A DNA stretch of 64,000 bases from Epilithonimonas vandammei (GCF_003860525.1 NZ_CP034161.1:1054001-1118000), one strand, 5' to 3'. Positions 7,522 to 16,589 are shown, counted from the stretch's first letter. Program-made: numbers and translations. Notes: generated by a model not told the origin, from the letters alone.

Positions 7522-9024
7522 TTATTCCTCAACCAGATTATTTTCCGAATTATCCACCAAACTCTGCGGGATTTCTTTTTTATTTTTGATGCCCAGCTTT
7601 TTCAGCTTTTCGGTTTGCCTTACGAGGTTATCGTTTCCTGTGTAGAGTTGTTTATAAGCATCTGTAAAAGAGGTCTTTGCCTGATCTATGTTTCTTCCAA
7701 CTTTATCTAGGTTTTCCACAAAACCAACAAATTTGTCATACAATTTTGCACCTTGAGTAGCAATTTCCATAGAATTTCTGTTCTGATACTCGCGTTTCCA
7801 CAGATCTGCAATTAGTTTTAGCGATGTGATGAGGTTGCTTGGGTTTAATAATAGGATTCGTCTTTCATAGGCAAAATTCCAGAGGTTCTGGTCGATTTGC
7901 ATGGCAGCGATATAAGCTGGTTCGCTAGGAATAAACATCATCACAAAATCAAGAGATTTTCCATAATCATCATAAGCTTTTTGAGATAACTGTTGGATGT
8001 GATTTTTGATTGAATTGAGATGTTGTGTTTGCTTGATTTTGATGATTTCTGCATCGGTCTCATCCACTAGTTCTGTAAAAGCAGATAGAGAAACTTTGGA
8101 ATCGATGATGACATTTCTTTCATCAGGATATTTTACAACGGCATCGGGACGCATTTTCTTCCCAGAAAACTCAGAAAACAAAGCTTTATTATCCTCATCC
8201 CGAAGTTCGTGCTCCAGGAAATATTCTCTGCCTTTTACCAATCCAGATTTTTCCAGGATGCTTTCCAAGATCATTTCTCCCCAGTTTCCTTGTGTTTTAG
8301 ATTCGCCTTTCAACGCTCGGGTTAATTTTTTAGCATCTTCAGAAATCTGCTGATTGAGTTCTGCCAATTCCTTCACTTTTTCAGCGAGTGAGAATCTTTC
8401 TTTATTTTCCTTTTCGTATGCCTCATTCACGCGATTTTTAAGCTCAGTAATTCTTTCCTGAAATGGTTCAAGAATAGTTTTCAGATTGTTCTGGTTGAGC
8501 GTTGTAAACTTTTCCGTTTTTTCTTCCAGTATTTTATTGGCTAGATTTTCAAATTGTTCTTTCGCCTGTTCCTGTATTTTCGTGATTTCTTCTTTCTGAG
8601 AATCCAGAAGTTTCTGCAATGTTTCGTTTTGGGCAGATAATTGAGATTTTATGGCAATCAGGTTTTGCTTTTCGTCCATCAGCTTCCTGATTTCAGCATT
8701 TTGAGTGTTATGAACTTCCTGCAGCTCAGTAATTTTTTGATTATGCGAATTATTTTCGGCTAAGAGTGTCGCAAGATTGTTTTTAAGTTCGTTAATGTTC
8801 TCAGATTGCTGGAAATTCACTTTCTTTTCTTCCTGCAAGAAATTGGTTAATTCATTAATTTTTACCTGAGAATTCTGAAGATCGGAATTGATCTTTATAA
8901 ATTGATTATTAAGCTCATCATAAAGATTTCTTGAGACTGAAGAAGATTTCAGGACAAAATAAAGAATGACAGCGCCTAAAATACCGCCTACAAAAAAACC
9001 GATGATTAGATAAGAGATTTCCAT
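7522..9024 (-). CDS. rmuC: RmuC-family DNA recombination protein
   Basis: The 500-residue protein has an N-terminal membrane helix (residues 5-26), a long coiled coil rich in Gln, Asn, Glu and Lys (about 30-220), then the RmuC nuclease-like domain. That domain includes GNWGEMILESILEKSGL, RPDAVVKYPDERNVIIDSKVSL and FVMMFIPSEPAYIAA. RmuC limits inversions at short inverted repeats; the domain is related to restriction endonuclease folds. That role is notable in a region so rich in palindromic repeats. The ATG is preceded by TATTTTTG with a 4-nt gap, suggesting a leaderless message. Confidence 0.93.
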   Translation of the reverse strand: MEISYLIIGFFVGGILGAVILYFVLKSSSVSRNLYDELNNQFIKINSDLQNSQVKINELTNFLQEEKKVNFQQSENINELKNNLATLLAENNSHNQKITELQEVHNTQNAEIRKLMDEKQNLIAIKSQLSAQNETLQKLLDSQKEEITKIQEQAKEQFENLANKILEEKTEKFTTLNQNNLKTILEPFQERITELKNRVNEAYEKENKERFSLAEKVKELAELNQQISEDAKKLTRALKGESKTQGNWGEMILESILEKSGLVKGREYFLEHELRDEDNKALFSEFSGKKMRPDAVVKYPDERNVIIDSKVSLSAFTELVDETDAEIIKIKQTQHLNSIKNHIQQLSQKAYDDYGKSLDFVMMFIPSEPAYIAAMQIDQNLWNFAYERRILLLNPSNLITSLKLIADLWKREYQNRNSMEIATQGAKLYDKFVGFVENLDKVGRNIDQAKTSFTDAYKQLYTGNDNLVRQTEKLKKLGIKNKKEIPQSLVDNSENNLVEE

Positions 9025-9028
9025 TCTT

Positions 9029-9036
9029 CAAAAATA
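9029..9036 (-). promoter_or_regulatory. Promoter -7 box 4 nt before rmuC
   Basis: TATTTTTG on the minus strand, then AAGA, then ATG. It has the same geometry as the boxes before uvrC, yqgE and fur. Confidence 0.55.
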
Positions 9037-9091
9037 CAATTTTGTAAGAATAAAAAGTAATGGAATCCGTAAGATTAGTTAGAAAAGTCTG

Positions 9092-10093
9092 TTATATCTT
9101 TCTGTTTTTCGCCAGCATCGGAATAGAGATCAGACCCATTACTAGCATAATAATAATTTGCAATGGCAGTGTGATGAAAGAGTAGGCGAGACCCAGCTCT
9201 CCACCTTCCACAGCGTCTTTTCCCATCGAGATAAACAAGGCTGTAAATCCGAATTTCATTGCCAAGTTAAAAGCGCCGATTCCGCCGCTTGCAGGAATAA
9301 TCATTCCCAGTGTTCCAACTACAAGTATAAAACAGCCATCCGCCAAAGTGAAGTCCGAAGTTTCTGGCAATGAAAAGCAAACCAGATACGACGCAAAAAA
9401 GTAACAAATCCAGATGCCGCCTGTTAGAAGTATGAATTTTATTTTTTGACGAAGTTTGAATACAGAAGTCAGCCCCGCAATTATTCCGTCTATAAAGTCA
9501 ATGATTTTTGAGAGTAAAGAAAACTTTCTGAAACGTTCCTTGAATTTAATAAAAACAACGAATGAGGATATAATTCCAACAATAATTCCAATGATAAAAA
9601 ATGGATTAAACTTAACACCAGATTTTTCATAAAAACTATATATTGCTTCGAATTTAAAAATGAGGGTGAGTCCGAGAAATATAAGCATACAAACCAAATC
9701 AATCACTCTTTCCAAAATAATGGTCCCGAATGATTTATCAACAGGAACTTTCTCTACACCATAAAGAGCTGTGGAGCGCGCCAGTTCTCCGCTTCTTGGG
9801 ATGGTGAGGTTCATCAGGTATCCGAATGAGATTGACCAAAGTGAGTTACTGTTGGAGATTTTATGCCCCATTGGTTCTAACAAGAGATTCCAACGGACTG
9901 CCCGGAAAATATAAGCCGATACTCCGAAAACAGCAGCAAACCCAACCCAGATATAATTGGCTTTTTTAAGAGATTGTTCTATCTTATCTAGGTCTAATCC
10001 TCTAAGTGCTAGCCAAAGAAAAATGCCTGCGATGGCTATAGAAACTAAAATGGTAATCGCATTTTTCAATGCGGAGGTTTTTCTCTCTTCCAA
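9092..10093 (-). CDS. Lysylphosphatidylglycerol synthase TM-domain family protein (flippase-like)
   Basis: The 333-residue integral membrane protein has about eight hydrophobic segments. Family motifs include an early FRAVRWNLLLEPMG near residue 65, RSGELARSTALYG, an ERVIDLVCM segment and PASGGIGAFNLAMKFG near residue 270. Members of the LPG_synthase_TM/AglD-like group act as phospholipid or lipid-linked sugar flippases; substrate cannot be read from sequence. No lysyltransferase domain is attached, so this is the stand-alone membrane form. It begins 12 nt after panD ends and is probably co-transcribed with it. Confidence 0.85.
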   Translation of the reverse strand: MEERKTSALKNAITILVSIAIAGIFLWLALRGLDLDKIEQSLKKANYIWVGFAAVFGVSAYIFRAVRWNLLLEPMGHKISNSNSLWSISFGYLMNLTIPRSGELARSTALYGVEKVPVDKSFGTIILERVIDLVCMLIFLGLTLIFKFEAIYSFYEKSGVKFNPFFIIGIIVGIISSFVVFIKFKERFRKFSLLSKIIDFIDGIIAGLTSVFKLRQKIKFILLTGGIWICYFFASYLVCFSLPETSDFTLADGCFILVVGTLGMIIPASGGIGAFNLAMKFGFTALFISMGKDAVEGGELGLAYSFITLPLQIIIMLVMGLISIPMLAKNRKI

Positions 10094-10105
10094 GATAACA
10101 ACTGA

Positions 10106-10456
10106 TTAAGTTAAAAGGTTGGTGTTCTCATCCGGAAAAACGATTTTTGGCTGAAAGGTTTTTGCTTCCTCGGGCGTCATCTGCGCGTAAGCAATAATAA
10201 TAATGACGTCACCCTTGTGAACTTTTCTTGCAGCGGGACCATTTAGACAAATATCGCCGGATTTTCTTTTTCCTTTAATGATGTACGTGTCAAAACGTTC
10301 ACCATTATTGACATTCACGATGTAAACCCGTTCTCCCACAATTAGACCAGCCGCGTCTATCAAATCTTCATCAATAGTAATGCTGCCTATATAATTAAGA
10401 TCTGATTCCGTAACACGAACCCTGTGGATTTTTGATTTAAAAACTTCAATTAACAT
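10106..10456 (-). CDS. panD: Aspartate 1-decarboxylase precursor
   Basis: The 116-residue protein matches PanD end to end. The self-cleavage site G24-S25 (YIGSITI) generates the pyruvoyl group. ID near residue 28 and the NGPAAR motif near residues 72-77 line the active site. It converts L-aspartate to beta-alanine for pantothenate and coenzyme A synthesis. The first gene of a two-gene unit with the flippase-like gene. A TANNTTTG box ends 5 nt before the ATG and a second overlaps further upstream (10473-10480). Confidence 0.96.
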   Translation of the reverse strand: MLIEVFKSKIHRVRVTESDLNYIGSITIDEDLIDAAGLIVGERVYIVNVNNGERFDTYIIKGKRKSGDICLNGPAARKVHKGDVIIIIAYAQMTPEEAKTFQPKIVFPDENTNLLT

Positions 10457-10461
10457 AGCCG

Positions 10462-10469
10462 CAAATTTA
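10462..10469 (-). promoter_or_regulatory. Promoter -7 box 5 nt before panD
   Basis: TAAATTTG on the minus strand ends 5 nt before the panD ATG. A second match (TATTTTTG) lies at 10473-10480, which would give a short leader instead. Confidence 0.5.
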
Positions 10470-10480
10470 CAGCAAAAATA

Positions 10481-10722
10481 CGGAGGTGTAAAGAATTTGT
10501 GTAAAAGAAAAATATTATGAAGTGCATTAAAATATTTGTTTGTAATTATGAATTTATGAATATTGACTTTTTTAACCTTATTTTATCCAAATGTTGATTA
10601 ATAGTGAGAAATTTTTAAAAACTAAGTGCAAGAAATCCACTATTTTCGTTAATGCTTGTTTTGTAAAATATTCATCATATTAAATTGATTCGTATATTCT
10701 CTAGTGTTTTTATCAAAAATAT
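10481..10722. other. AT-rich divergent intergenic region between panD and the HU gene
   Basis: The 328-bp gap between panD and the HU gene holds promoters at both ends. The 240 bp between them is strongly AT-rich and contains no credible reading frame, repeat or RNA gene that I can recognise. Confidence 0.5.
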
Positions 10723-10752
10723 TTGCACGATATTAAAATTGTCTTATATTTG
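10723..10752 (+). promoter_or_regulatory. Promoter of the HU gene
   Basis: TTG (10723-10725), a 19-nt spacer and TATATTTG (10745-10752) match the Bacteroidota promoter TTG-N19-TANNTTTG. The start codon follows 32 nt later. This is among the best promoters in the window, as expected for an abundant nucleoid protein. Confidence 0.75.
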
Positions 10753-10784
10753 CTATAACAACATAACTTTAATCAAAAAATATT

Positions 10785-11075
10785 ATGAACAAGTCTGAAT
10801 TAATCGACGCTATTGCAAAGGATGCAGAAATCACAAAAGCTGCTGCAAAAAAAGCTTTGGAATCATTCGTTTCTAACGTAACGGAAACTCTAAAGAAAAA
10901 AGATGGTAAAATTTCTCTAGTAGGATTTGGTACTTTTTCGGTATCTGAAAGAGCTGCAAGACAAGGTATTAACCCTGCTACTAAAAAGCCAATCAAAATT
11001 GCTGCTAAGAAAGTTGCAAAATTTAAAGCTGGAGCTGATCTTGCTACAGCGGTTGCTGGTGATAAGAAAAAATAA
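10785..11075 (+). CDS. hup: HU-family nucleoid DNA-binding protein
   Basis: The 96-residue protein begins MNKSELIDAIAKDAEITKAA and has the HU body, including KISLVGFGTFSV, the DNA-minor-groove arm around RAARQGINPATKKPIKI (about residues 53-69) and the closing KVAKFKAGADL. HU bends and compacts DNA as a dimer. The C-terminus adds a short AVAGDKKK tail. It is monocistronic with a strong promoter and its own terminator. Confidence 0.95.
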   Translation: MNKSELIDAIAKDAEITKAAAKKALESFVSNVTETLKKKDGKISLVGFGTFSVSERAARQGINPATKKPIKIAAKKVAKFKAGADLATAVAGDKKK

Positions 11076-11099
11076 TATTTAAAATATTATCAATAAAAA

Positions 11100-11128
11100 A
11101 TCCGTCTTTTAAAGGCGGATTTTTTATT
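11100..11128 (+). terminator. Terminator after the HU gene
   Basis: A stem of ATCCGTC with GGCGGAT (one G-T pair), AT-rich loop and a T-run lies between the HU gene and convergent ribA. A-rich flanks suggest it can serve both strands. Confidence 0.7.
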
Positions 11129-11130
11129 TA

Positions 11131-11727
11131 TTATTGATTTTCGTCATCTAAAAGATGGCCAAAGTAATCTCTCTTTGTTTTGAGATAAGAAGCACTGGCT
11201 TCATTAGATTTTATCTGTAAAGGAATTCTGGAATTATACCCGATGTTACTATCTTTTATGAACTTGATTTTTTCCGGATTATTGGTCATCAGATTCACAG
11301 ATTTAACGCCAATTTGTTCCAACATATCAATGGCTACAGAAAAATCACGGTCGTCTGCAGGTAAACCTAACTGTAGATTGGCCTGCACAGTGTCCAATCC
11401 TTTTTCCTGTAATGCATATGCCTTTAATTTATTGATAATGCCGATATTTCTGCCTTCCTGACGGAGATAGAGTATTATCCCTCCGTTTTCCTGCATATAT
11501 TTCATGGCAGAGTCTAGCTGCTCTCCGCATTCGCATTTTTTTGAATGGAAAACTTCTCCTGTGATACACTCTGAGTGGATTCTTACATTGGTAGGTTTTT
11601 CCAGATCTGTATCTTTTGCAATCAGTGCCATATGCGGCATCCAATTTTTATCGTCTTCGGAGAAAGCCATCATTCTGAATTCCCCAAACTGAGTTGGTAC
11701 ATTCGATTCTGCCTGTAATTTTAACAT
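11131..11727 (-). CDS. ribA: GTP cyclohydrolase II
   Basis: The 198-residue stand-alone RibA carries the zinc ligands C54, C65 and C67 in HSECITGEVFHSKKCECGEQ. It also has the catalytic segment LRQEGRNIGIINKLKAYALQ and the MTNNPEKI region. It opens GTP to the pyrimidine precursor in the first step of riboflavin synthesis. Its presence matters because the second GTP cyclohydrolase-like domain, in RibBA at 41440, has lost the zinc cysteines. It ends next to the HU terminator and starts 15 nt after the lipoprotein gene upstream. Confidence 0.95.
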   Translation of the reverse strand: MLKLQAESNVPTQFGEFRMMAFSEDDKNWMPHMALIAKDTDLEKPTNVRIHSECITGEVFHSKKCECGEQLDSAMKYMQENGGIILYLRQEGRNIGIINKLKAYALQEKGLDTVQANLQLGLPADDRDFSVAIDMLEQIGVKSVNLMTNNPEKIKFIKDSNIGYNSRIPLQIKSNEASASYLKTKRDYFGHLLDDENQ

Positions 11728-11742
11728 TGCATTCTAAAAAGA

Positions 11743-12192
11743 TTAATTTGAAGACATGGAGTTGCTTTCTATGTTCTTATTCATGGAAGACTCTAAAAAG
11801 CTAACATTGGTTTTGATTTTCACCATATATCTGTTGAGAACATCATTATCATCCTTTGTGATAAATTTTCTTAATTTTTGAATGTTTTTATAATACTTTT
11901 CGAATGATTCTAAAGATTTAGTTTTTTCAGACTGATGCAAGTTTCTAACTGCAAGAAGGTAATTTGTTAGTGATTTTTTTAATCCAGCAACTTCTCTGTT
12001 TACAGCATCATTTCGAAATTTTGGGAAAGTTGAAACTAGGTTAGAAATTGTTGAAGCATAAACTACAGATTCTGGAGAGAGATAGACATAAACGTCAGAA
12101 TGGAGCTCGTCTGATGCAGATGAACTGGTAGAACACGATTGAGAAATATTAATAATAATTAGTATTGTTAAAAGTTTATAAAAACTTTTCAT
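11743..12192 (-). CDS. Lipoprotein of unknown function
   Basis: The 149-residue protein has a signal peptide and lipobox (LLTILIIINISQSC, Cys at residue 20) followed by a Ser-rich linker, which predicts export and lipidation. The mature part is mostly helical and charged (DAVNREVAGLKKSLTNYLLAVRNL). No family is recognised. The gene overlaps the upstream DUF4254 gene by 4 nt, so the two are translationally coupled and likely act in the envelope. Confidence 0.7.
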   Translation of the reverse strand: MKSFYKLLTILIIINISQSCSTSSSASDELHSDVYVYLSPESVVYASTISNLVSTFPKFRNDAVNREVAGLKKSLTNYLLAVRNLHQSEKTKSLESFEKYYKNIQKLRKFITKDDNDVLNRYMVKIKTNVSFLESSMNKNIESNSMSSN

Positions 12193-12803
12193 TTTTTCTG
12201 TCGTTTTTGATACAGGATTGGGTTTAGTGCCTCATCATTATACATCTTCATCTGCTTATAAAGTTTCATTTTAACCTTACCGTTTTCGATGTCCGAAAGA
12301 AGTTGATCTATTGCTGTAGAGAGATCTTTTTGTTGCTCCTGTAATACCAGAAGTTTGTCCGTGCATTTTATCTTATGCTCTTCGGAAGCGTCCTTTCTAG
12401 CAGCTTCTATTGCCATATGATAGATTTTCAATGATAATATCGAAAACCTGTCTATAGACCACGCTGGCGTTTCTGAGTTAATTCTTGCGTCGGAATTGGG
12501 AGTAATATCGCTATATTTCTCATAAAACCAGAAATCGATCTGTTCTACCAGATCTGTTCTTTTTTGATTTAGAGCATCAATTCTACGTTTGATTTTCAAA
12601 GCTTCTGTCGGATCAATATTTTCCTCGCGGATAATATCTTCCAAGTGCCACTGAACTGTGTCAATCCAGTTTTTTGAATACAAAATCCATTCCAAACTAC
12701 CTGTCTGAAATGGATTGTTTTCGTGTGAATTAACATCATCTTTAATATGGTAATCTTCAACCGACAGATTGAAGATTTTCCATGCATTTTCGGTAAAACT
12801 CAT
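12189..12803 (-). CDS. DUF4254 domain protein
   Basis: The 204-residue helical protein matches the Bacteroidota DUF4254 family: ENPFQTGSLEWILYSKNWIDTVQWHLEDIIRE at about residues 29-61, KIKRRIDALNQKRTDLVEQID, and TPAWSIDRFSILSLKIYHM near residue 117. There is no signal peptide, so it is cytoplasmic. The function is unknown. It is placed between tatA and the lipoprotein gene, in the same order as envelope genes in related genomes, and overlaps the lipoprotein by ATGA. Confidence 0.85.
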   Translation of the reverse strand: MSFTENAWKIFNLSVEDYHIKDDVNSHENNPFQTGSLEWILYSKNWIDTVQWHLEDIIREENIDPTEALKIKRRIDALNQKRTDLVEQIDFWFYEKYSDITPNSDARINSETPAWSIDRFSILSLKIYHMAIEAARKDASEEHKIKCTDKLLVLQEQQKDLSTAIDQLLSDIENGKVKMKLYKQMKMYNDEALNPILYQKRQKK

Positions 12804-12817
12804 TTAAGATCTGTTTT

Positions 12818-13024
12818 CTAAGACGGATTGTTCGGCGTAGTGTTAGAAGAATCATTGTTCTTTTTATCATCCTCCTTCACGGCATCTTTAAATTCTTTGA
12901 TACCAGATCCTAATCCTTTCATTAATTCAGGAATTTTCCTTCCTCCAAATAATAAAAGTAATATCAAAGCAACGATTAGAATGTGTTGCCAAGATAAGCT
13001 AAGTATAATTGCAGATATTATCAT
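12818..13024 (-). CDS. tatA: Twin-arginine translocase subunit TatA/E
   Basis: The 68-residue protein has one N-terminal membrane helix ([17 protein letters not shown]) followed at once by the amphipathic helix [20 protein letters not shown] and a charged tail. The FGG-hinge and LGSGIKEFK are diagnostic. TatA forms the protein-conducting assembly that moves folded proteins with TatC; no tatC is in the window. It follows envC by 31 nt, and a -7 box (13039-13046) may give it extra transcription. Confidence 0.92.
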   Translation of the reverse strand: MIISAIILSLSWQHILIVALILLLLFGGRKIPELMKGLGSGIKEFKDAVKEDDKKNNDSSNTTPNNPS

Positions 13025-13038
13025 CTTAATTTTTTTTG

Positions 13039-13046
13039 CAAAGTTA
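13039..13046 (-). promoter_or_regulatory. Candidate -7 box of tatA
   Basis: TAACTTTG on the minus strand lies in the short gap after envC and 14 nt before the tatA ATG. Confidence 0.45.
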
Positions 13047-13055
13047 AATTATTTT

Positions 13056-14591
13056 TTAATACGAAACCCAGCCTAATGGATCCACTGGTGTGGTTCCATT
13101 CCAGATCTGAAAATCTAGCGTAATGGACTCATCAAAATCGCTTCCAACCTCTCCAATTAAAGTTCCAGCGGATATTTGCTGATTGGCTCTAACCATTGTG
13201 TTTGCAAGATTGGAATATACAGAAAAGTAATTGCCATGCTTCACAACCACTGTTCTGCTTCCGTTAATCGCCTGAATGCTAGAAACCACACCAGGAAATA
13301 TACATCTTGCTTTTGTTCCAGGTGATACAGCAATCTTAATACCGATATTTTCTTCAACAATATTTTTGAATACTGGGTGCGGCTGTCTTCCAAATCTGTG
13401 CGTTACGGTTCCTTTTTCCACTGGGAAACTCATGTGGCCTCTATTATCTGCAAAATTATTGCCTACAGTAGAACCTACTCCGTAGCTTTTCATTACTTTC
13501 TTTTCCGCTGCATCTTTTGCATCCTCGTTCTTTTTGTTTACTGCAGCTTCATTAGCTTTAGCTGCTGCAAGCTTATCATTCGCAGCTTTTGCTCTATCTG
13601 CAGCTTCTTTTGTAGCTCTTTCTGCTGCTACTTTTCTTTCTTCTGCTTTATTAGATTCGGCCAGTTTTCTTTCTTCTTCTATTCTTTTTGCAGCTAGATC
13701 TGCCGCTTTTTTAGCTTCGGCTTCGGCTTTTTTTCTTTCCGCTTCTGCGGCGGCCAGTCTGGCTCTGTTTTCGGCTTCGATTCTTTCCTTTTCTTTTTTA
13801 GCTGCAATCTCTGCTAGACGTTTTCTTTCAGCTTCAGCTTTCTTCTCAGCTTCTTCCTTTGCTTTGGCGATTCTTATCTCTTCAGCAATAATGTTGGCAA
13901 TCTGTCTCTGTAGATCTTTCTGCTGCGCTTGTTTTACCCTTAGTTCTGCCGTGAGCTTCGCTTCATTCTTTTTAAATTCGTTCAGTAGATCTTGCTTTTG
14001 CTTTCTTTCTATTTCAATTGTTGCTAACTCCTTTTTCTGTGAAAGTAGAAGGTTGTCCTTTTCTGTTACAGATTTCTTTTTAAGAGCGATATTTTTCTTT
14101 ATCTCATTGGCTTTATTGGATATCTCAGCTGCTTTTTTATCTTGGTATTCCGAATATCGTTTGAGGTATTCAATTCTTTTAAGCGCTTCTCCCAGATTTC
14201 TGGAAGAAAGAATAAAGGTTACTTTGTTCTGTACACCTTTGGTTTTGTAGGCTTTGACAAGTATTTCTGCGTAATTTTTTCTTAATACACCTAACTCTCT
14301 ATTGTTTTTGTTGATTTCCAGCTGTCTTTTATAGATATCATCTTCAATAAACCTTTTTTCCTTTTGGGTGTTGTTGTAAACTTTCTCACGAAGCGTCAGT
14401 TTTTGATTGACTGCATTGAGATAAGCTATGGAAAGTTTAGACTCTTGTTTTGTCTGGTTCAATGTGTTATTTAGAGAAGAAATCTGCTTCTTTAGATCAG
14501 CGTTTTGTTTTTGGAGTTGTTCTTTATCTTTCTGAGCAAAAGCGGTAGTGAAAACTAAAATACCTATGAAAAAACTTAACTTCTTAATCAT
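13056..14591 (-). CDS. envC: EnvC-like murein hydrolase activator with degenerate LytM domain
   Basis: The 511-residue protein has a signal peptide (residues 1-19), a long coiled coil (about 20-370) whose second half is an Ala/Glu/Lys-rich repeat, and a C-terminal M23/LytM domain (about 385-511). The LytM metal ligands are changed: the usual HxGxD position reads NIGIKI and the usual HxH strand reads LDFQIW. This is the pattern of non-catalytic EnvC activators, which open amidases during septal peptidoglycan splitting. The amidase at 47643 is a plausible partner. It overlaps the DUF4292 gene by 4 nt. Confidence 0.88.
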   Translation of the reverse strand: MIKKLSFFIGILVFTTAFAQKDKEQLQKQNADLKKQISSLNNTLNQTKQESKLSIAYLNAVNQKLTLREKVYNNTQKEKRFIEDDIYKRQLEINKNNRELGVLRKNYAEILVKAYKTKGVQNKVTFILSSRNLGEALKRIEYLKRYSEYQDKKAAEISNKANEIKKNIALKKKSVTEKDNLLLSQKKELATIEIERKQKQDLLNEFKKNEAKLTAELRVKQAQQKDLQRQIANIIAEEIRIAKAKEEAEKKAEAERKRLAEIAAKKEKERIEAENRARLAAAEAERKKAEAEAKKAADLAAKRIEEERKLAESNKAEERKVAAERATKEAADRAKAANDKLAAAKANEAAVNKKNEDAKDAAEKKVMKSYGVGSTVGNNFADNRGHMSFPVEKGTVTHRFGRQPHPVFKNIVEENIGIKIAVSPGTKARCIFPGVVSSIQAINGSRTVVVKHGNYFSVYSNLANTMVRANQQISAGTLIGEVGSDFDESITLDFQIWNGTTPVDPLGWVSY

Positions 14592-15388
14592 TTAATTTCT
14601 GTCTTTTTGTAATTGGCAGGAACGGAATAAGGAGTTTCCATTCGGGAGAAGTCAAATTTCGTATTTTCTATTAATATCTCGTCCGTTTTCTTTGCTTTTA
14701 TAATTATTTTAACATTTTTAGGAAAACTCTCATTATTAAGGATTTCTCTGTTGGAATAAGTGATTTCTAACTGGTCACTATTCTGTGGATTTAAAAGCAA
14801 AACATGATTCAGATTTAGATCATTGTCATAATCCAGAGAGATATTGTATGCTGTAGTTTTGCCATTTTCTGTGATTTTTTGAGTTTCTTTTGAGGAAAGA
14901 TTAAAACCCTGCGAATTCTTTGTAAGTTTATAACTATTTTCCGATATAGAAAGGAATGTTTTGCCTAAAAGCATATTTTGTAATGCGCTGTAATCTATAA
15001 AATTGACATTCAATAGTTTATTGAGGTAGCTAAAGTCAGAATCGATGTAAGTTTTATCTAGTTTATAATATCCCTTCACGCCGTCTGGTGTAGCAATTCC
15101 TCTTGCAGCCTGCAAGATTATCGCAGTAAGATTCATCCAAACTTTTTGCCCGTTTTCAATATAAATCACCGCATCAAGCGTTGGAATAAATGAGCCTGTT
15201 TTAGCATCGATTTTACTGCTAATTTTCACGGCGTCAAAATTAGATTTTTTGACTACTGCGGAAAAGAACTGAGTATTGTTCTCAATAGGTTTTGTGGTGC
15301 TTACAGGTTGCTGTTCGGTTGTTTTTTTCTGAACACTGCAAGATGTTATCAATAATGATGATAGTAATATTATAGCAAATGATTTCAT
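14588..15388 (-). CDS. DUF4292 lipoprotein
   Basis: The 266-residue protein starts with a lipoprotein signal (IILLSSLLITSCSVQ, Cys at 17). The body fits DUF4292: VYIENGQKVWMNLTAIILQAARGIATPDGVKGYYKLDKTYIDSDF, and a late NREILNNESFPKNVKIIIK. The fold resembles LolA/LolB-type lipid-binding beta structures, which would suit an outer-membrane lipoprotein, but this is inference. It is translationally coupled to envC in the conserved Bacteroidota order. Confidence 0.85.
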   Translation of the reverse strand: MKSFAIILLSSLLITSCSVQKKTTEQQPVSTTKPIENNTQFFSAVVKKSNFDAVKISSKIDAKTGSFIPTLDAVIYIENGQKVWMNLTAIILQAARGIATPDGVKGYYKLDKTYIDSDFSYLNKLLNVNFIDYSALQNMLLGKTFLSISENSYKLTKNSQGFNLSSKETQKITENGKTTAYNISLDYDNDLNLNHVLLLNPQNSDQLEITYSNREILNNESFPKNVKIIIKAKKTDEILIENTKFDFSRMETPYSVPANYKKTEIK

Positions 15389-15460
15389 GAAACTTTTTTG
15401 GATTGCCTAACAATATTAACGCCAAAATCAGACTTATATTTTTAGGAGTAATTATCTAAT

Positions 15461-15497
15461 AAAAAAACTTTGTCATAGCCTAAGCTTTGACAAAGTT
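15461..15497 (-). terminator. Terminator of the sugar nucleotidyltransferase unit
   Basis: Perfect 10-bp arms AACTTTGTCA and TGACAAAGTT with a T-run on the minus strand lie just after the stop of the gene at 15515. Confidence 0.8.
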
Positions 15498-15514
15498 AAT
15501 TATATAAACTTTTG

Positions 15515-16534
15515 TTAATCCTTTGAGAGAAAATCCAAAACGGAATAATCTCCTAAAGAAATTTCTCTTGACACGCCAAAATATTGGGCAGAGTTTCCAA
15601 TCATAGAATTACTTAGATTTCCGTGGTCTATTATAGTACTTCCTTGGATCAAAGAGTGTTCTATGTTAGAATTATGAATTTTAGTATTGTTTCCTAGAGA
15701 TACATAAGGGCCGATTTTAGAATTTGTAATTTTCACATTTTCCCCAATGTAGCAAGGTGGGATGATAAGGCTATTTTCAATGACTGCAGATTCCGGATAA
15801 TTGGACATCAATTCTTTTTCATATTCCAGAATTTTGCTGTTCGTTTCAATGGTCACATTTTTGTTGCCACAGTCCATCCAGTCATCCACTTTTCCGAGAG
15901 AGAATTTAGCGCCTTTTGCTCTAAGATTTTCCAGAGCTGTGGTCAATTGATATTCTCCACCTTGCATTATGTCGTTATCCATAATGTAGTCAATTTCTTT
16001 CATCAATTTTTCAGCAGAGTTGAAATAATAAATTCCAATAATCGCCAAATCAGAAACGTATTCTTTTGGTTTTTCTACAAAATCTGTGATGAAACCATAA
16101 TCATCAAGTTTTACAACGCCAAAAGCCGAAGGATCTTCCACTTTTTTAACCCAAATTACACCATCAGCATTGGTATCCAAATGGAAATCTGCACGGAACA
16201 AAGTATCTGCAAATGCGATGATTACAGGTCCCGTCATACTTGCTCTAGCACAATTGATAGCATGAGCCGTTCCTAGTGGTTCAGTTTGGTTGTAAATACT
16301 TCCTTTTGCTCCAAGATTTTCGGCTACTTTTATGAGCGATGCTTCTACTTCCGGTCCAAAATCACCGATGATGAATGCGATTTCTTCAATAGTTTCATTG
16401 GCCACTTTTGCAATATCTTCTACCAGTCTTTGTACGATTGGTTTTCCCGCAATTGGGATTAGTGGTTTTGGAACTGTTAAAGTATGTGGTCTGAGCCTGG
16501 AACCGCGTCCAGCCATTGGAACTATTATTTTCAT
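15515..16534 (-). CDS. Sugar-1-phosphate nucleotidyltransferase with beta-helix tail
   Basis: The 339-residue protein has the nucleotidyltransferase signature MAGRGSRLRPHTLTVPKPLIP at about residues 7-27, an AFADTLFRADF metal site near residue 110, and IIGIYYFN. From about residue 250 hexapeptide repeats (IGENVKITNSKIGPYVSLGNNTKI) form a left-handed beta helix. Such enzymes make dTDP-, UDP- or GDP-sugars for glycans; the sugar cannot be told. It lies 55 nt after a Wzx-like flippase, so the pair probably serves surface polysaccharide assembly. Confidence 0.88.
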   Translation of the reverse strand: MKIIVPMAGRGSRLRPHTLTVPKPLIPIAGKPIVQRLVEDIAKVANETIEEIAFIIGDFGPEVEASLIKVAENLGAKGSIYNQTEPLGTAHAINCARASMTGPVIIAFADTLFRADFHLDTNADGVIWVKKVEDPSAFGVVKLDDYGFITDFVEKPKEYVSDLAIIGIYYFNSAEKLMKEIDYIMDNDIMQGGEYQLTTALENLRAKGAKFSLGKVDDWMDCGNKNVTIETNSKILEYEKELMSNYPESAVIENSLIIPPCYIGENVKITNSKIGPYVSLGNNTKIHNSNIEHSLIQGSTIIDHGNLSNSMIGNSAQYFGVSREISLGDYSVLDFLSKD

Positions 16535-16589
16535 AATTTTTTCAGTTTGTAAGTTAGTTATTAATTTGGATTATAATATGGTTGAGTTT

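Noticed and set aside
13534..14250. Long Ser/Ala/Phe-rich frame on the plus strand
   Set aside because: It is the complement of the repetitive Ala/Glu/Lys coiled coil of the EnvC-like gene; composition is an artefact.
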